Source of the DNA: Chrysoporthe austroafricana
Taxonomy: Eukaryota > Ascomycota > Sordariomycetes > Diaporthales > Cryphonectriaceae
DNA: 64,000 nt
Reading direction: 5' to 3'
Assembly (NCBI GenBank): GCA_001051155.2
Contig: JYIP02000003.1
Location: 5,547,928-5,611,927 of the forward strand
A program made the translations under genes and the position numbers. How positions within the stretch are numbered: the first letter of the stretch is position 1; each line of letters opens with the position of its first letter. The notes under the pieces are model-generated. The model was given only the letters and a program-made list of their open reading frames with translations. It did not search any database and was not told where the DNA came from. This document shows, piece after piece, positions 1 through 13,400 of the stretch.

Positions 1-2299
1 AATATCTTAATTTCTATTTATTCGCTTATTTAATTGAAATAATATATATTTAATTTTATTTTATATTATTTTCTTAAAAATATAAAAACTTTACTTTATA
101 TAAATATAATTAAAGCTAATAGAAGAAATAGTTAAAAATAAATTTCTTTATATTGCGGAAAACTGCAAAAGATTTATTAAATGCCCAATAATATTCCAAA
201 AAAGATATACGAAATAACCGCAATATTTTAGAATTTATTTATTACGTCCGCCGATTTATTAAGCTAGCCGAATATTTGAAATCGGATCGATAAAGAATTA
301 ATAGCTAAATATTTCGATAAACTTAATCGAAATAAAAATATAAAGGATTTCGAAAAACGTTTTAAAGCGAAATAAAAGATATAATATATCCTTAAATCAG
401 ACCGCATAATGAAATTATCTCGCGAACCCGTATAATAAGTACGGAAAGTTATGCAATTGGCTATTAATTTTCTCAATATTAATATTTACTTCTTAATTAA
501 TATATTCTTAAAATATTCTGGAAGATTTAGGCTTTAAAGACTTGAATATTTATCTTGCCCGATAAAGACGTTTAACTAGCCAAATCCATCTAAAAGCATT
601 GAATATATCTCGAAATATAAATTCTGAAAGCTTTTATTAAAATAATAGCAAAAGCTAATAAATATTCGGAATTAATTATAAGAACGGATAGCTAGATAAT
701 AAAATATCTTTAATACGGCTAAGAAAATATTAATTAATATTATAGATAATAGCAGAAATTCAATTTCAAAAAACCGAAATTTCCAATCGCGTTTTTACTA
801 TCGATTCGTACAAAAAGATATTAAAAGATATTTTATCCAATTAATTTAAGCAAATTTTAATATTAATAACGGAAAATTGCAATATAATTTAGATAAAGAA
901 AATAAGTTAGCTCGAAAAGGCTATTTCCTTATAAATAACGATTTATTTATAACGGATAGCAATAAATAAAATAAAAAGATTGAAAATAGCAAAAACTTAT
1001 AAAAGCAAGAAAACGAATTGAAAGAATAAGCTAATAAAGAGAATATAATAATTGAAAACGATATTTGGATTTTTCGAGCCGAAAAAGTAAAACTATCGGT
1101 AAATAAAAGCATATTTCATATTAAATATTCTATATAACTATTTAATTAGCTATAGAATTTTCTTAAAATCGATATATAGAAAGGAGAAATCTTGGGATAT
1201 AATATTCCTATATTTACAATCAAGCCTTATTATAATAGCAGCTATATATATGCAAGAGCCGTAGCTAAAGCATATTCGAATAAGCCGGATATAAAGGTTT
1301 ATATTAATATAAGTGCTAATTATTATGCTATTGCTAAAGAATTGCTAATGCAATTCCTTAAAGCGAAAGTAGACTGGAATATAAAAACTAAATTTAAAAA
1401 CGTAAGCCAGTTATTAATAAAAAGCTAAGCTGAATTCGATTTGTATTTCTAAAGCAATAAGTATAATTACTTAATTATATTTCGTATTCGAATAAGAACT
1501 TGAGTATTAAATCGATTAGAAATAAGTATTTTATTAGAATAGGAATACAATATTCTTTACGAACTGAATATTCTAAATTCAGAATCGTTTATACGATTTA
1601 ATTATTTTAATAATATTACGGCAAAAATAGAAATATTTGCTTAAATGCTAATACGATTTTAGCAAGCAAAAGCCGCAATTATTATAATAATGCTGCTTAA
1701 ATCTTATAAGCTAATCTTTATTAATATTAAGCAAATCCTAAAAACGTAACCTTTTTATTTAAGCCGAAATAAAAAGAGTAAATAAATTGCTTAATAAGCT
1801 ATTAAATTAAAGAGGTCTTAATAACGAATTAAATAATAATTTTCTTAAAGATTTAGAAAAATTAATTTCTAAAAATAATTGAATTATTCCAAACGGATTA
1901 TATAACTCTGCTAGCAAATTATAATAATTATTATTATATCGCGCAATAATACCTTTTTTAACGAATTAAAAACGGGTTATAGCTTTTAGAAAAGCTGAAT
2001 TCAAACTAATTATTATTTATTAAGCATATTTTCTAATAAATTGCGGAAATTACTAGAAAATAGCTAGAAGAATATCGATTCCTGAATATAGAAACTTTCG
2101 AAATGAAAAAGTATTTCGAAAATAGTAATAAATTAAGGATTCGAAAAGATAAAGCTATTAAAGAATCGGAAATTAATTTCGGTATATACATTTATAAGCA
2201 TTTACTGGAATCTCTCTATAAAATTATAGAATTAATACGGGCATATATTAAAATTTTTAAAAATATAAATCCTATTAATATATTAATTGATTAATAAAT

Positions 2300-5200
2300 A
2301 AAAGTTAATTTAATCGAAAAATAGCAAAATTAGAAAGTAAGATAAAAGTTATATTATTTAAATAAAAAAGATTAAGAAGTAATTAACGAAATTTTGGATA
2401 AATTATATTAGTAAAATCGAACTAAATAAATTATAAATATAATGCTATTCGGTTTATTAATCTTTATAATTTAAAATAATATAAATAGCTAGAAAAAAGG
2501 ATATATAATAATTAATTTATACATTTTGAATAAAATTTCAATCTTTAATATTTATTCTTTATTATTATAGCAAAAGATTATTAAATAACTAAAAAGAAAA
2601 ATATATATTATAGTAATAAATATATAGCAATTTTTCTATTAATTCCTAATATATCCAAATTATAAAAACCGATTTACTATTATTAATTATTGCAATTAAA
2701 AAAGAATAAAAGTTCCATTTATAAAATTTCGAAATTTACTATTCTATATTTAGCATTTTATAAATTAATTCTTATAATTATATTACAAATTTATTTCTGC
2801 TTTTATAAACGATATTATTATTTATTTAATTATAAAATAAAATTATTTGCAATACTTATAAATTATTTTTTCGCTATTTTTACGCAAAAATATTTTATTA
2901 GCTAAACTTAAATTATTTCTTAAATATCCTTTAATCCAGATTTTAAGATTTAAAATAAACGGATTCGGAATTTCTAATACGGAATACCGGATATAAGCTA
3001 TTCGCAATTTAGAATTTCCCAAAACATTCCAATAACTGGAAAGGTTTATTGAATTTACAAAATACTTATATTATTTAATTCTTAAATACAATTATAAAAT
3101 CAATTTATTTTAGAAAAAGAAAATTAAAATATTAAGCGAAATTTGCTAATCGAATTATTTACTTTCAAGTATAAAATAGCGAAATTATATTATGCAAACT
3201 ATTTTCGATTTAATATTAAACGAAATTAATAATTTTCATAATTTCAAAATAGCTTTGGAAATTAAGAATATTTTATTTTACTATATTCCAAATAAATTTC
3301 TTTTTATTTAACTAAATATATTTAAAGAAATAGGGTTTTCAAGCATTATTTTCTAATTAGCAAACGATTATATATAGAATAGAATATTATTAATAGCAAG
3401 TATAGCTATATAATTAATTTTCTATTTAAATAAAATAATTAATAAAGCAAAACGAAAATATTAGCTTATAAAACTAGAAATAGCCTATTTAATATAATTA
3501 ATACGAAAATTGCAAATAATAATAAAATTGAATTAAGCTAAGCTAATTTATATCTTTATTAATTATGCAATAATAATTAGTATTATTTATTCGTTATTTA
3601 TAAATATAATAAATAAAATTAAAATAAATATACGGCTAATTTTTATTTCGAAATATTTAAGCTAATTCGATTTAAAAGCATATTATATACCGGGAAAATC
3701 GAATATTTTTGCAAATGCTATATTAAGATTACTATTTATTTAAAAACCTATTAATAATAAAAGCGTTCTAAATAAAATATAGGAAAACGAATTTATTTAA
3801 ATTCTTAATAAAATATTTATAAATAGCGAAATGAAAAGGCATATTAAGAAAAGATACGAAAAATACTTTTTATAATCCAAAATAATCGAATAATTGAAAA
3901 ATTCAAATAAGATTGCCCGATTATTTTTCATATTAAATTATAATAGCTTATTATTTCTCAAGAATTATTACAGGAAATAATAATTATATATTTCGAATAA
4001 AATAGTATTGGATTTCATTAAAGAAACTTACGATAAAAAATACTATTTCGGTATAAATTGCGTATAATACGATTTGATAAATCGATTTACTATTAAATAC
4101 TATTATGCTAAAATATGCAATTATATATTAATATATCGAACTTGCAATAAGAATAAAAATAACTTATAATAATTTTTAAAAGAAATGCAGCTTATATTAT
4201 TTCTATTAATCCCATTTTATACTATTATTATAGATTTTATTATAAGATTATCGATAGTATTATTTATAAATATTATATAAGCTTTAATTAAAATGCTATT
4301 CCTAAATATATTTCTTATAATTACGGATAAATATTTTAAAATTATAATTATTATATTAAATAATGCAATATATATTATAGCAAACTAAATAACTCTTATT
4401 TTACGGATATTTTATATTACTAATTAAGGAATACTTAAAAGGATTATTTCAAATAAAGATTCGAAATTCCTATTGGAATTCTGGAAATATTTATAAAAAG
4501 CTATCGAAATGAAACTTGCTTATTTTACTATTTCGTATTCGCAAACGGATAAGCAATTTGAAATAAAAAACCGAATAGTTGAAATAGCAATTCGGTACTT
4601 TATAACCGCTTACCCTAATGCAAAATAAACCGAAATAATACTAGTATTACAATTTAATCTGAATAATATATATAACCGAATTATAAAATATTTAGCTAGC
4701 TAAATGCTATTCGGATTTAATTTATTATTGGGCTAATAAATAAGGAATATAGTATTCTTAGCAAAAGAAATCTTTTAAGAAAAAGCTTAACTTTTCATTA
4801 CTGAAATGCAAATAATAGCTAAATTGTAATATAATAAGTATTATTGCTAAATAGTTTTCGAATTAAATAATTAAATATATATTCGTTTGGGTTACGGGTA
4901 TTTATTGCTAAGTAATTTATTTCTGAAGTTTTTATAATAAAAGATAGGATTTTTCTAAATTATTCGAAAAATAAGGAACTTAGCATATAAATTGAAATTA
5001 GTTTTTTATATAAATATTCATTTAGTAATTTCGGTAATATAATTAATACTTGCAAACTTTCTTAAAACAGACTCTTATAAATATAACTTTGTATATTAAG
5101 ACTTAATAAATATGCTAAAAGATCCGGATATCGAGAAATATTTGGAAAATTACTAATATTATAAGCTAGAAAGGATAATTAGCCGCTATAAGCGAAAGTA

Positions 5201-5560
5201 TAAATATAGTCCGTACAAAATTGAATATTTAGTAAAATGGATAAATTACTTTAGCTATTACAATATATAAATATTCCGTAATGCTTTAAATGCAGACGAA
5301 ATAATACGTAATTTCGAACGGAAATGCGAAGCTATAACCGAATTGCAAGAAAAAGCAAAGCGAAAGCGGCTATTAACAGAAAAAATCCCTAAACCGGGAA
5401 ATATCGTTATAACTGCTTTATAAAGATAAGGCAAGCCAAAACGCGATTTACGAATAAAAGGTATATTGGAATAAGCTAGTTTACTTGCTTTAAGAAATCG
5501 AAAGAACTTGCGATATAATAAGCGCGCGTTAGGGTAAAGGCGATTGCTAAGTAAAGCAAG
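2300..5560 (+). pseudogene. Degraded pol (RT, RNase H, integrase, chromodomain) of family B
   Basis: The plus strand retains the order of Gypsy pol with many in-frame stops. The reverse transcriptase active-site region at about 2799-2825 reads AFINDIII, where the family has two aspartates; codon 2808-2810 is AAC, a G-to-A change of an Asp codon. An RNase H-like region follows at about 3000-3750, including a PGKSN-type stretch near 3690. The integrase core lies at about 4010-4730, with recognisable DFI, SNKDSKF and QTDKQFE stretches. A chromodomain-like tail (EYLVKW, about 5225-5245) follows. All of it is non-functional. The assignment rests on motif order and on the matching copy at about 50650-53900 on the minus strand. 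Confidence 0.8.
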
Positions 5561-5639
5561 TAAATTTTTAGCAAATATAAAAGGCTATTATTTCGTAAAC
5601 TACTAATAAATTCATTTTATTTTCTTCTTCTTATTAGCA

Positions 5640-8020
5640 CGCTTATAATTATTATCCTTATCCATTTATTATAGCTAGCCGCATTGCCCTATCGTTATTA
5701 CTTTTTATTATACTTTTGAATACTGTTTTTGGGTATTAAGCTAGTATTATTATCAATTTCGTTTTATTCCGCTAAGCTTTTATAGATTTGCAAAGATTGT
5801 ATTAATAAGGCTATTAATACTATTAAAACTAAAATGCATTATGCAATTATTAAGTCGTATTTTTCTATAAATGCTTTGCTATAGGATTAAGATTAATAAG
5901 AAACGGTACGTTTAGCTATATTTAATTTCTATATAATGCCGTACTTTATATCCTAAGAAGAATTTTCCAAAGTTTGCCGAAAAAGCAGGATTATATAATA
6001 TGCTAAATACATTTATAAAGTATCGCTTAAAGACTGCTTCTTTCTGGAAAGATATCGGTAAGCTATATATTTGTATAATAGCGAAAGCCGTTTCTACCGT
6101 AATATTTACGTAACGAAGAATTACTTAAGCGATTTCTTTCGCTATTAAGAAATTTATACGGTAGCCTTTTGTCAAGCGCTAATTAATAAGGATTATATTA
6201 ATATAATAAACTGAAAGGTCGATTATAATATTTACGTCCTTAATACCGAGCTAGGTAATAGCGATATTAGTCGGCTATTAATTATTAAAAAGGCTTAAGA
6301 GCTTATTTTATAGTATTTTATACTATTATAAATTAACCGTTCTAGCTCTATTTACGAAAGATAAAAGCTTTATTTAAGTACTTTTACCGGTACGGATGTT
6401 ATTACGAGCAAAGATATAGATAATGGATTAACGGATAATTTTATTAAAGAAGCATTACTTGAATTTACCCCGAATTTATTTACTATTCGTAATCCTATTT
6501 TTGCCTTATATACTTTATTAATAGCTCGTCGTATTTTATTTCCTATTATAATATCGAAAGACGATCGCTTACGAGATAAGTATAGCTATTATATTAAAAA
6601 TAAAGCTAAATAAACAATATTAAGCGGTTATAATAACTTTATTAAAAGAAAAGTAAATGCCATACGCTATGCAGCTAATATAGCAGAAGTTATTATAATT
6701 TACGAATATAATTGTAATATAGCCTTTATTATTTAAAAGAAAATAGCCAAGAATATTAAGCCAGTTTTGGCCAAGCTTAAGGCTCCCGAGCTTATTATAT
6801 TAATTGCTAATCTAAGCCTATTTGCTATAATAGAACGAAACTTTATAATACTAGCTAAGCGCTATCGAGTTATAAACGATATTATCGATTTAACCGAAAA
6901 TAACTTACCGAATACAGCTAATCTATTAACTATATTAAGCAAAGCTTCCCAAGCCAGTATTAATAATACCCTGCTTTTACGAGCTATGCTTCGCATTATT
7001 CCCGCTTTATCTATTAAATATAATCCCAAATCTAAAGCTATTGAAGCCGAAATTGCGGTATATTATTGCATGCTAGCTTTTTATATATCCAAAGAATATA
7101 TATGCTATAATTTCATTTGGAAAAGCAATTTCGGCACTAATTGTCTTTATATTGCTAACGGCTTTGCTATTTATAATAATATTAAGTTCGGCATTATCGG
7201 AATTTACGATAATCGTATTTAGTACTTTTTCTCTTTTATTATAAGAGAATATATATACGAGTTCGTTATTTGATTTCGCGATTTTGATCTTATTATTTTA
7301 TTTAACCGGTCGGGCTTATATTTCATTATAAACCAAATTTTCCGTTTCGAATACAATTTCAAAACTATTAAGATTATCTTTATTAAGGATAATATAGATT
7401 ACAATTTTAATATTATTTTTCAGAAATAAGCTAACGAAAATAAAGATTATTTTAGCGCTGCTCGGTTTTTGCAATGCTAAAATCGCATAATAAGCTTTAA
7501 GTCTTATATTTAAGCGTATAAGCTAATTAAAACCTTATAGCTTAATATTTATAATTATACCGATTTTTGCAATTATATCGGAAAAGAAGAATTATTTGCT
7601 ATATTTTTTCGTAATTTATTAAACTTTAAAGCTATTGCTAAAACCCGGGAAATTACCTCTAATTAATAAATATAGCTATTATTTATCGATATAATATTAT
7701 TAATAATATATAATATTGCTTTCTTCCAATAATTTATAGATTTAGCTATTTATATTAAAGATTAATTACGATATTGCTATATAACGATTATATGCAGCTA
7801 TCGGCTTTATATGCTAATATATTCTATTATAACTTTATTTTACAATTATTATTATTATATTTACTTAATATTTTATTATTTGAAAGCTATATTTTCTATT
7901 AATATTTATAAGCAATTTTAGTTTTTAATTATATTTATACTAAATATTTCGGCAATAAATACAATTAAATATTATCGAAATATATTTAAATATCGGCCAG
8001 CCTTATTATATATAAATATT
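5640..8020 (+). pseudogene. Extra sense ORF between pol and 3' LTR of family B, function unknown
   Basis: Downstream of the chromodomain and before the 3' LTR, one reading direction stays protein-like over about 2.3 kb once RIP stops are read through. The longest open part is 6767-7222 (151 codons). It includes IIDLTENNLPNTANLLTIL and EIAVYYCMLAFYISKEYI, and the same protein is readable in the inverted copy at 48974-49450 on the minus strand. Conservation between copies mutated independently shows that this was a real coding region of the element. I do not recognise the family; it is not a Gypsy pol domain. It could be an env-position accessory protein or a captured host gene. Confidence 0.55.
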
Positions 8021-8345
8021 ATATATATCCATTTATCTCAAGTATAAACCGATTGTAATAGAAGATTAATTCTAAGCTTTTAACGTAAGCAGGTTTTCTT
8101 TTAATCCCCGGTATAAGCATATTTGTTATTCAAGTTTCCGGTATAAGCACGTTTACCTATTAGGATTCTGGCACGAGTCGGCTTTATAAAACGATTATTA
8201 TTTCCTATATAATCTTTTTTATCCAATAGTGCTATCGTGCTTTTCTTTGCCGTATAATTCAGAGTCTTACTATATCGTATTATTGCTATTCAAGATATCT
8301 CTAACGGTTAGTTTCTTTTATAGATAAAGGTTATAAAAGGCCGGC

Positions 8346-8553
8346 AATTAATAGCAAAACTTATAGATAAGGTAAATCCGTAATGGATTCGCTTAGTAAA
8401 TTTATAGTAAATCCCCTAGTAAATACGCAATGAATTTACCAAGTGAATGCTATATTTTTACTAAGGGGCTTATATAATGCCCTGATATATTTTTAGCGTA
8501 GTTTACTTTTTTAGAAAAATTAAGCTTTATAATATATTTCAGTACGTTTACTA
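8346..8553 (+). repeat. 3' LTR of family B left copy
   Basis: About 208 bp, the reverse complement of the repeats at 42184-42390 and 57999-58205. It starts at aattaatagc and ends at gtttacta. The terminal TG/CA dinucleotides are not preserved, which fits RIP. Boundaries were set by alignment with the other two copies. Confidence 0.8.
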
Positions 8554-8609
8554 TTATATACTTTGCGGTTAAATCGATAGCGGACTAGTTAATATCGGAA
8601 TTAAATTGC

Positions 8610-9125
8610 TATAAAGCAGTATCTAGATTAAAACTTTCGGGAAAAGGACTTTTAAGAACCAAAACTTCCGAAACGCGATATTCGGCCTCGGCTTTGCAGC
8701 GCTCTTCTTTAGCTTTTTCTTTCTCTAGCCGTTCCAAATTTTCAAAATTAGATAAGCTATAATAGAAAGCCCGGGCTATCCGTTCCTGCTATATTCGTTT
8801 TTATTTCCGCAGCCTTATTAGTTTGTCTTTTAAGCCTTTAATTTCGTTTTCTAATTTCTGAAATTAATTGGATACAAAAGAAAGCTTTATAGCATTAGTC
8901 GGTTTTAGAATATTGCAATTCGACTGATTATACTAAACGCATTTAAAATAACAGGATAAGTCTTATTTAGAAATTATATACGATTCCAGATTAAAACGGT
9001 TATAATAGGAATAGAGTCGCATAATAATAGCGTAATGAATAATTCGAAAAATTAAAGATTCCCGCTACTTATTTTTATTAAAACGAAAATTGGAAAATCT
9101 CGGTTTCGAAACTCTATTAAGCATC
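8610..9125 (-). pseudogene. Antisense accessory ORF of the family A group (degraded copy)
   Basis: The minus strand encodes a degraded version of the protein seen better at 46915-47340: a charged E/K/R-rich helical stretch and a conserved SPFPESF-like C-terminal motif. Stops interrupt it. Confidence 0.45.
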
Positions 9126-9214
9126 TTAATTAGGAAGGCATAACAATACGCTTTTGCAAATTGGATTACTTACGAAAGATTATTAAGAATAATAATCGAT
9201 AAAAAAGGGGATAA

Positions 9215-9661
9215 TATTATAACTCAATAGAGAACTAAACTGTATAATAAGAAAAAGGAGTTTAATAATACGTTCCGCTATTAGCCCTTCCCGTAAAACC
9301 TTTATAACCGCTTATATAACTTAAGGTTAAGGCTATAAAAGAAGCAGGATTTAAGGATTTGCTTTAGATTTAGCAAATCCGGATTTAAAGATTTGTTACA
9401 AATTCCTAAATCTAGAACTGAAAAGCTAGATATATAAGGATAAAATATCTACCAGACAGATCATTATAGCTTTTTAGTCGTAAATCTAAATATTACTTAA
9501 ACCCTATTATACATCCAAGCGATAGCCTTATAAGCTTGTAAATATTGCAAATATTTATTAAATAGGTTTCCGGTATTTAAGGCTATATTTGGCACCGCTC
9601 TTGCTAATATAAACCTTTTAACTTTACAGTTTATCCTAGAATCGTTATAGCGTTTATAACA
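9215..9661 (+). repeat. LTR (447 bp) of family A-like remnant
   Basis: It starts with tattataactc after a polypurine tract and ends with gcgtttataaca, as do the LTRs at 12537-12990 and 42466-42934. It contains a 34-bp unit repeated at 9347 and 9381, each with dyad symmetry (GGATTTGC and GCAAATCC arms), and a TATA region flanked by actgaaaagc and gctttttagt. Confidence 0.8.
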
Positions 9662-11150
9662 ATTATTAATACTCTTTTATATAATTAATATAGCGAAATG
9701 CTTAAGAATTTTAATCTTATTATTTATTCTTTAGGAATTATTCTAATATAATTTTAGCGCATGCTATTTTTATAATTTAATAAATACAATAAGGGTTTTG
9801 CTATTATTACTTTCGAAAAGCGTATATATTATAAGACTTTAGCTAAAAATTTAGCCAAATACGAACAAAAGATTCCTTTAATTAATTAACGCAATTAGCT
9901 AGAAAAAAGAAACTTATTAATATATATTAATATAATCGCCTATTAAAATAATTGCAAGTATAGCTTTATTTATATTTAAAATAGAAAATTCTTATTATAC
10001 TTTTTGCTAATAAAAATCGCTAAATATATTTATATAGTAATCCTATAAGTATATAAGTTTGGCAATGCGCATATAAGCAATAAATTACTTTTATATTTTA
10101 TTATAATCTATTTATTAAGCTTTTATTTAGATTTCAATATTATTTTACTTATTAAAACTAATAATTACGAGTTAGACTTTAATATTGCTTTCTTAATCTA
10201 GCTCGAAAAATATAAAGAATACTTGGAAGCTAATCGGGTTATTGCATATTAAAAGCGCTTAATTACTATTAGCAAATATATAGCTTATTACAATTTAGTT
10301 AAAACTTTCTTATTAATTAATTCCGATTACAATAAGCTAGCCTGTAATATTATTAAGGAAATAATAGCAAAAGTATTTAGCTAAATAGGAAAAGATTTCA
10401 AAGCAGAGCTGGAATAGAAAGCTTTGGAAAAGAGTCTAAGAGCTTTAAGCAATTGCTTTTATATTAACATCTTAAAACATATAGAGTAAATTATAAGCAA
10501 GTTCGTTCTATTATACTTATTATTGCTTAATTATATTAAGTCTTTTTTATTAGCAAATTATTATTATTTCCTATTATTACGGCTATAAAAAGCCCGAAAA
10601 TTCTGAATGCTATTATGCTATTATAAATATAATATAATATAAGAAAATATCTATTGAAATATACTTGATTTGAGAAAGCTAAAGCATAATAAAAAATTAA
10701 ATATAGTATATTATTATTTTCATATTTGTAAAAAGCTATAAGGGCTTATTTATTAACCTTATTTCTATTATTCTATTCCTTTTTATTACGAATGCTCTAT
10801 AGATCTTTCTGCAAACAAATGCTATATCGTATAAGCAATTAATACTTGCTCGGTTATTAACTAGAGGTAATGGTATTATATTTAAGGAATTCATAATAAA
10901 TAAACTATATATCGGTAGCAAATTTATTTAATAATTTTATAGTAAATTCATTATTAAGTTTATAAGGAATTTATAAATAAATATAAGGTAAATTTATTAT
11001 TAGAATTACGTATAAATTTAAATAGTTTCGGACTTTTATCCTTTAATATATATGAGAAAAATATTCTTTTTTCATATATTAGTAAGGTATTATTAATAGA
11101 ATAAGAATTTATCTAATATTCTATATTTTATTTCTCAAACTAGTATTAAG
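9662..11150. other. AT-rich, RIP-degraded stretch of unknown origin
   Basis: About 1.5 kb between two Gypsy remnants. The plus strand is loosely protein-like from about 9840 to 10700 when TAA/TAG are read through, with a helical E/K/L-rich section near 10380-10480. I cannot match it to a Gypsy domain or to any family. It is probably another mutated transposon segment. No intact gene is visible. Confidence 0.4.
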
Positions 11151-11809
11151 ATTAATTAAAACTAATAAAATAATATAAGTCGAAAATAACAAATTAGGAT
11201 ATAAAATCGAACAAATTCTTAAATATTGCAAATTAAGCTATAATCTAGAATATCTTATCAAATAGAAAAATTATTCAATAAGCGAAAACTTATAAAAACT
11301 TAAAAGCAATTTACAAAATGCATTTTAAGCATTAGCAGACTATTTGAATAAATAATAACGGGAAAAAGCTAGCAGATAAAAGAATAATTTATTAATTAAC
11401 TAGAAGGATAATCAGAACTAGAAAGACTAGCTATATTTTCGGATTTAGCTATTAAATTAATAACAGACTAATTAATATCCGACTTAAATTGCTATAAGGC
11501 AATATCAAAATCGAAACTTTTAAAAAGAGGATCCTTAAGAATAAGAGGTTTCGCAGCCCGATATTCTGCTTTAGCCTTATAATGTTCTTTTTCGGACTTT
11601 TCGGCTTCCAGATAATCTAGCTTTTCGATAGTATCCAGTCTATAACGGATAGCATAAGCTATTTTATTAGCTTATAACTTCTTCTATTTCCGTAAATAAT
11701 AAACCTTTGCTACAGCACATTCCAGCTCTTTTTCAGTATTATCCAAAGTAGCTTTAGCAGCAAAATGCCAAGCTACGATCTTTTCTACTTAGGAAGGAAA
11801 AAGCCTATA

Positions 11810-12244
11810 TGTTATAACCCAACAAGGGACCGGCCAGAGAAAACTAGCCAGATACTTACCCCTTAGCCTTACCTGTAAGAGACCTTACAACCGCTTACGC
11901 AACCTAGGGTTAAGGTCAGATAAGATAAGGATTATTAGATTACCAAGTGAGCCAGTAAGCCAGGCTTACTGAATTACCAGGTAAGCCAGTAAGCCAGGAA
12001 CTGAAGAGCCGGATATATAAGGACAAGATATCTACTAGATAGATTACTATAGCTCTTCAGTCGTAAATCTAAGTACTACTTGAACCCTGCTATATATTCA
12101 AGTGATAGCCTTATAGGCTTGTAAACATTGCAAATATTTATTAAACAAGTTTCCGGTATTCCAGGCTATACTTGGCACCGCTCTTACTAGCATAAACCCC
12201 TTGACTCTACAGTTTATCTTAGGATTGCTGCAGCGTTTATAATA
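11810..12244 (+). repeat. Solo LTR (435 bp) with 5-bp target-site duplication ctata
   Basis: It starts TGTTATAAC and ends TTATAATA (originally probably TTATAACA). The 5 bp on each side are identical (ctata at 11805-11809 and 12245-12249), and the disrupted sequence is Gypsy internal DNA, which proves a nested insertion followed by LTR-LTR recombination. It holds 34-bp units starting at 11943 and 11977 and the perfect inverted repeat ACTGAAGAGC (12000-12009) / GCTCTTCAGT (12052-12061) around a TATATAA box. It is little affected by RIP. Confidence 0.88.
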
Positions 12245-12536
12245 CTATATATATCGCAATTCTCGCGCTTATAACGAATATACTTAACATAATAGAAAAA
12301 GTCTTCTTCCAATACTAAATAGCGAACCTTGCAAGCAGTATAGGACAAATATGCTAGCATTTTGATAAAGCGAGATAAAGCGATAAGCTAAAAAGAAATA
12401 CTCTAATCGGTTTTCCTATAGCAGCATTTTTCGACTCTAAAAGATATTTCGATTAGAAAGGCGCAATAAACGAAAGAAAAGATAAGCGGAATATACGAAA
12501 GATTGTTAGAAACAATAACCAATAAGAAAGGGATAA

Positions 12537-12990
12537 TATTATAACTCAATATGCAAAACCAGAGTACAGTACTAAAGTACTCTGAAATGGATCGCATAGT
12601 ATAAGGATTCCTAGAACTTATAGAAAAACCAATTAATGCTTATATAAGCAAGGATTAGGGTTTTGAACCGCAAGAACCGGTTAGCGGTCCTTTCGATATA
12701 ATTACAGGACTGCAGCATTCGTTTAACGATTCTATCGGTCCAGAACTAAAGAGCTGGATATATAAGGACAGAATATCTACTAGATAGATTAATATAGCTT
12801 TTCAGTTGTGAATCTAAATATCACTTGGGATCTATATATCGTTTCTAGTAATAGCTTTATAGCTTATAAACTCGTATATTTGAAGACTCAGTATATTTCC
12901 GAATTCAAGGCTTATACTTGGCACCGCTCTTGTTAGCATAAACCCTTTGACTTTACAGTGTATCTTAGGATTGCTGCAGCGTTCATAACA
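12537..12990 (+). repeat. 3' LTR (454 bp) at the edge of the gene island
   Basis: It starts tattataactcaat right after a polypurine tract and ends gttcataaca. Its TATA region and 3' half match the solo LTR at 11810-12244. Sequence composition changes to GC-rich directly after position 12990, so this LTR end is the left border of the island. Confidence 0.82.
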
Positions 12991-13008
12991 ACGAGCGTAT
13001 CGTCTCCC

Positions 13009-13400
13009 CAGTGCAACCCTAAATTGGGGTCGGGCCCTACCTCGGGCGGTAGGCGGGCTAATTAGCAGCCCGACCCAGCAGCAACCGATCCAGCGTTAAA
13101 GCACGGGCCACCCCCGCCGGTTTATATGGCTGATTGTGGCAGAATCGGCGCGGAATAGCGCTTAGGGCGAGCTTGAGAGGGGGAAGAAGTTGTGACATAA
13201 AGAGCCCCCGAAGAGGGCGTACAAAAGGAGGGGAAACCGCCCTCCCAGCAGAAGGGGCCTGTTCCTCTCTTTTCTTCAAGATTCAGTTACTATTCCTTAC
13301 TACGTTACCGCCTACTACTTGTACGGAACTGTTAGCCTCTTCAGATACAGCCTCGAATACAGAAGCTCTTCTCTCCACTTAGGGCGTACATCTTCAGCTT
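13009..13400. mobile_element. Possible terminal fragment of a hAT-type DNA transposon
   Basis: Starting at CAGTGCAACCCT (13009), the sequence has GGGTCGGGC / GCCCGACCC inverted stretches within 80 bp (13026-13076). This resembles the GC-rich ends of fungal hAT elements that begin with CAGTG. No transposase and no matching opposite end are visible, so this may be a relic, a MITE or chance. The DNA is not RIP-mutated. Confidence 0.3.

Larger units (their letters stand above)
1..8553 (+). mobile_element. Family B Gypsy-type LTR retrotransposon, RIP-degraded, 5' end outside window
   Basis: This is the left of two copies of one element; the other lies inverted at 42184-58205. Reading stops as glutamine (CAA/CAG turned to TAA/TAG), the plus strand shows a gag/protease region, reverse transcriptase, RNase H, integrase and a chromodomain-like tail, then an extra ORF, then an LTR at 8346-8553. 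Position 1 corresponds to about 56100 of the other copy, so the 5' LTR and most of gag lie upstream of the window. Stops, AT richness and loss of CpA are typical of RIP, so no intact protein is made. The element interrupts an older Gypsy element whose remainder starts at 8554. The flank ttata at 8554-8558 is the expected place of a target-site duplication. Confidence 0.85.
8554..9661 (+). mobile_element. 3' remnant of a family A-like Gypsy element
   Basis: The sequence parallels 46920-47971 of the complete family A element: the same antisense coding region (about 8610-9125), a polypurine tract (aaaaaagggg, 9201-9210), then an LTR at 9215-9661. The element begins abruptly where the family B LTR ends, so family B appears to have inserted into it and its 5' part should lie beyond the left edge. 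It is strongly RIP-mutated. Confidence 0.75.
11151..12990 (+). mobile_element. 3' portion of a third Gypsy element with a nested solo LTR
   Basis: It begins with a degraded integrase tail and chromodomain (about 11160-11400) parallel to 46585-46800 of family A, then the antisense accessory ORF (about 11470-11800 and beyond), a polypurine tract (aagaaaggg, 12524-12532) and a 3' LTR at 12537-12990. A solo LTR (11810-12244) splits the internal region. RIP decreases toward the gene island: the last 400 bp are clearly less mutated. The 5' part of the element is absent or unrecognisable. Confidence 0.75.

Noticed and set aside
264..1112. Minus-strand ORFs of 60-70 codons at the left edge
   Set aside because: They run antisense to the degraded family B coding region and mirror similar antisense stretches in the right copy; F/I/L/Y/S-rich from base composition.
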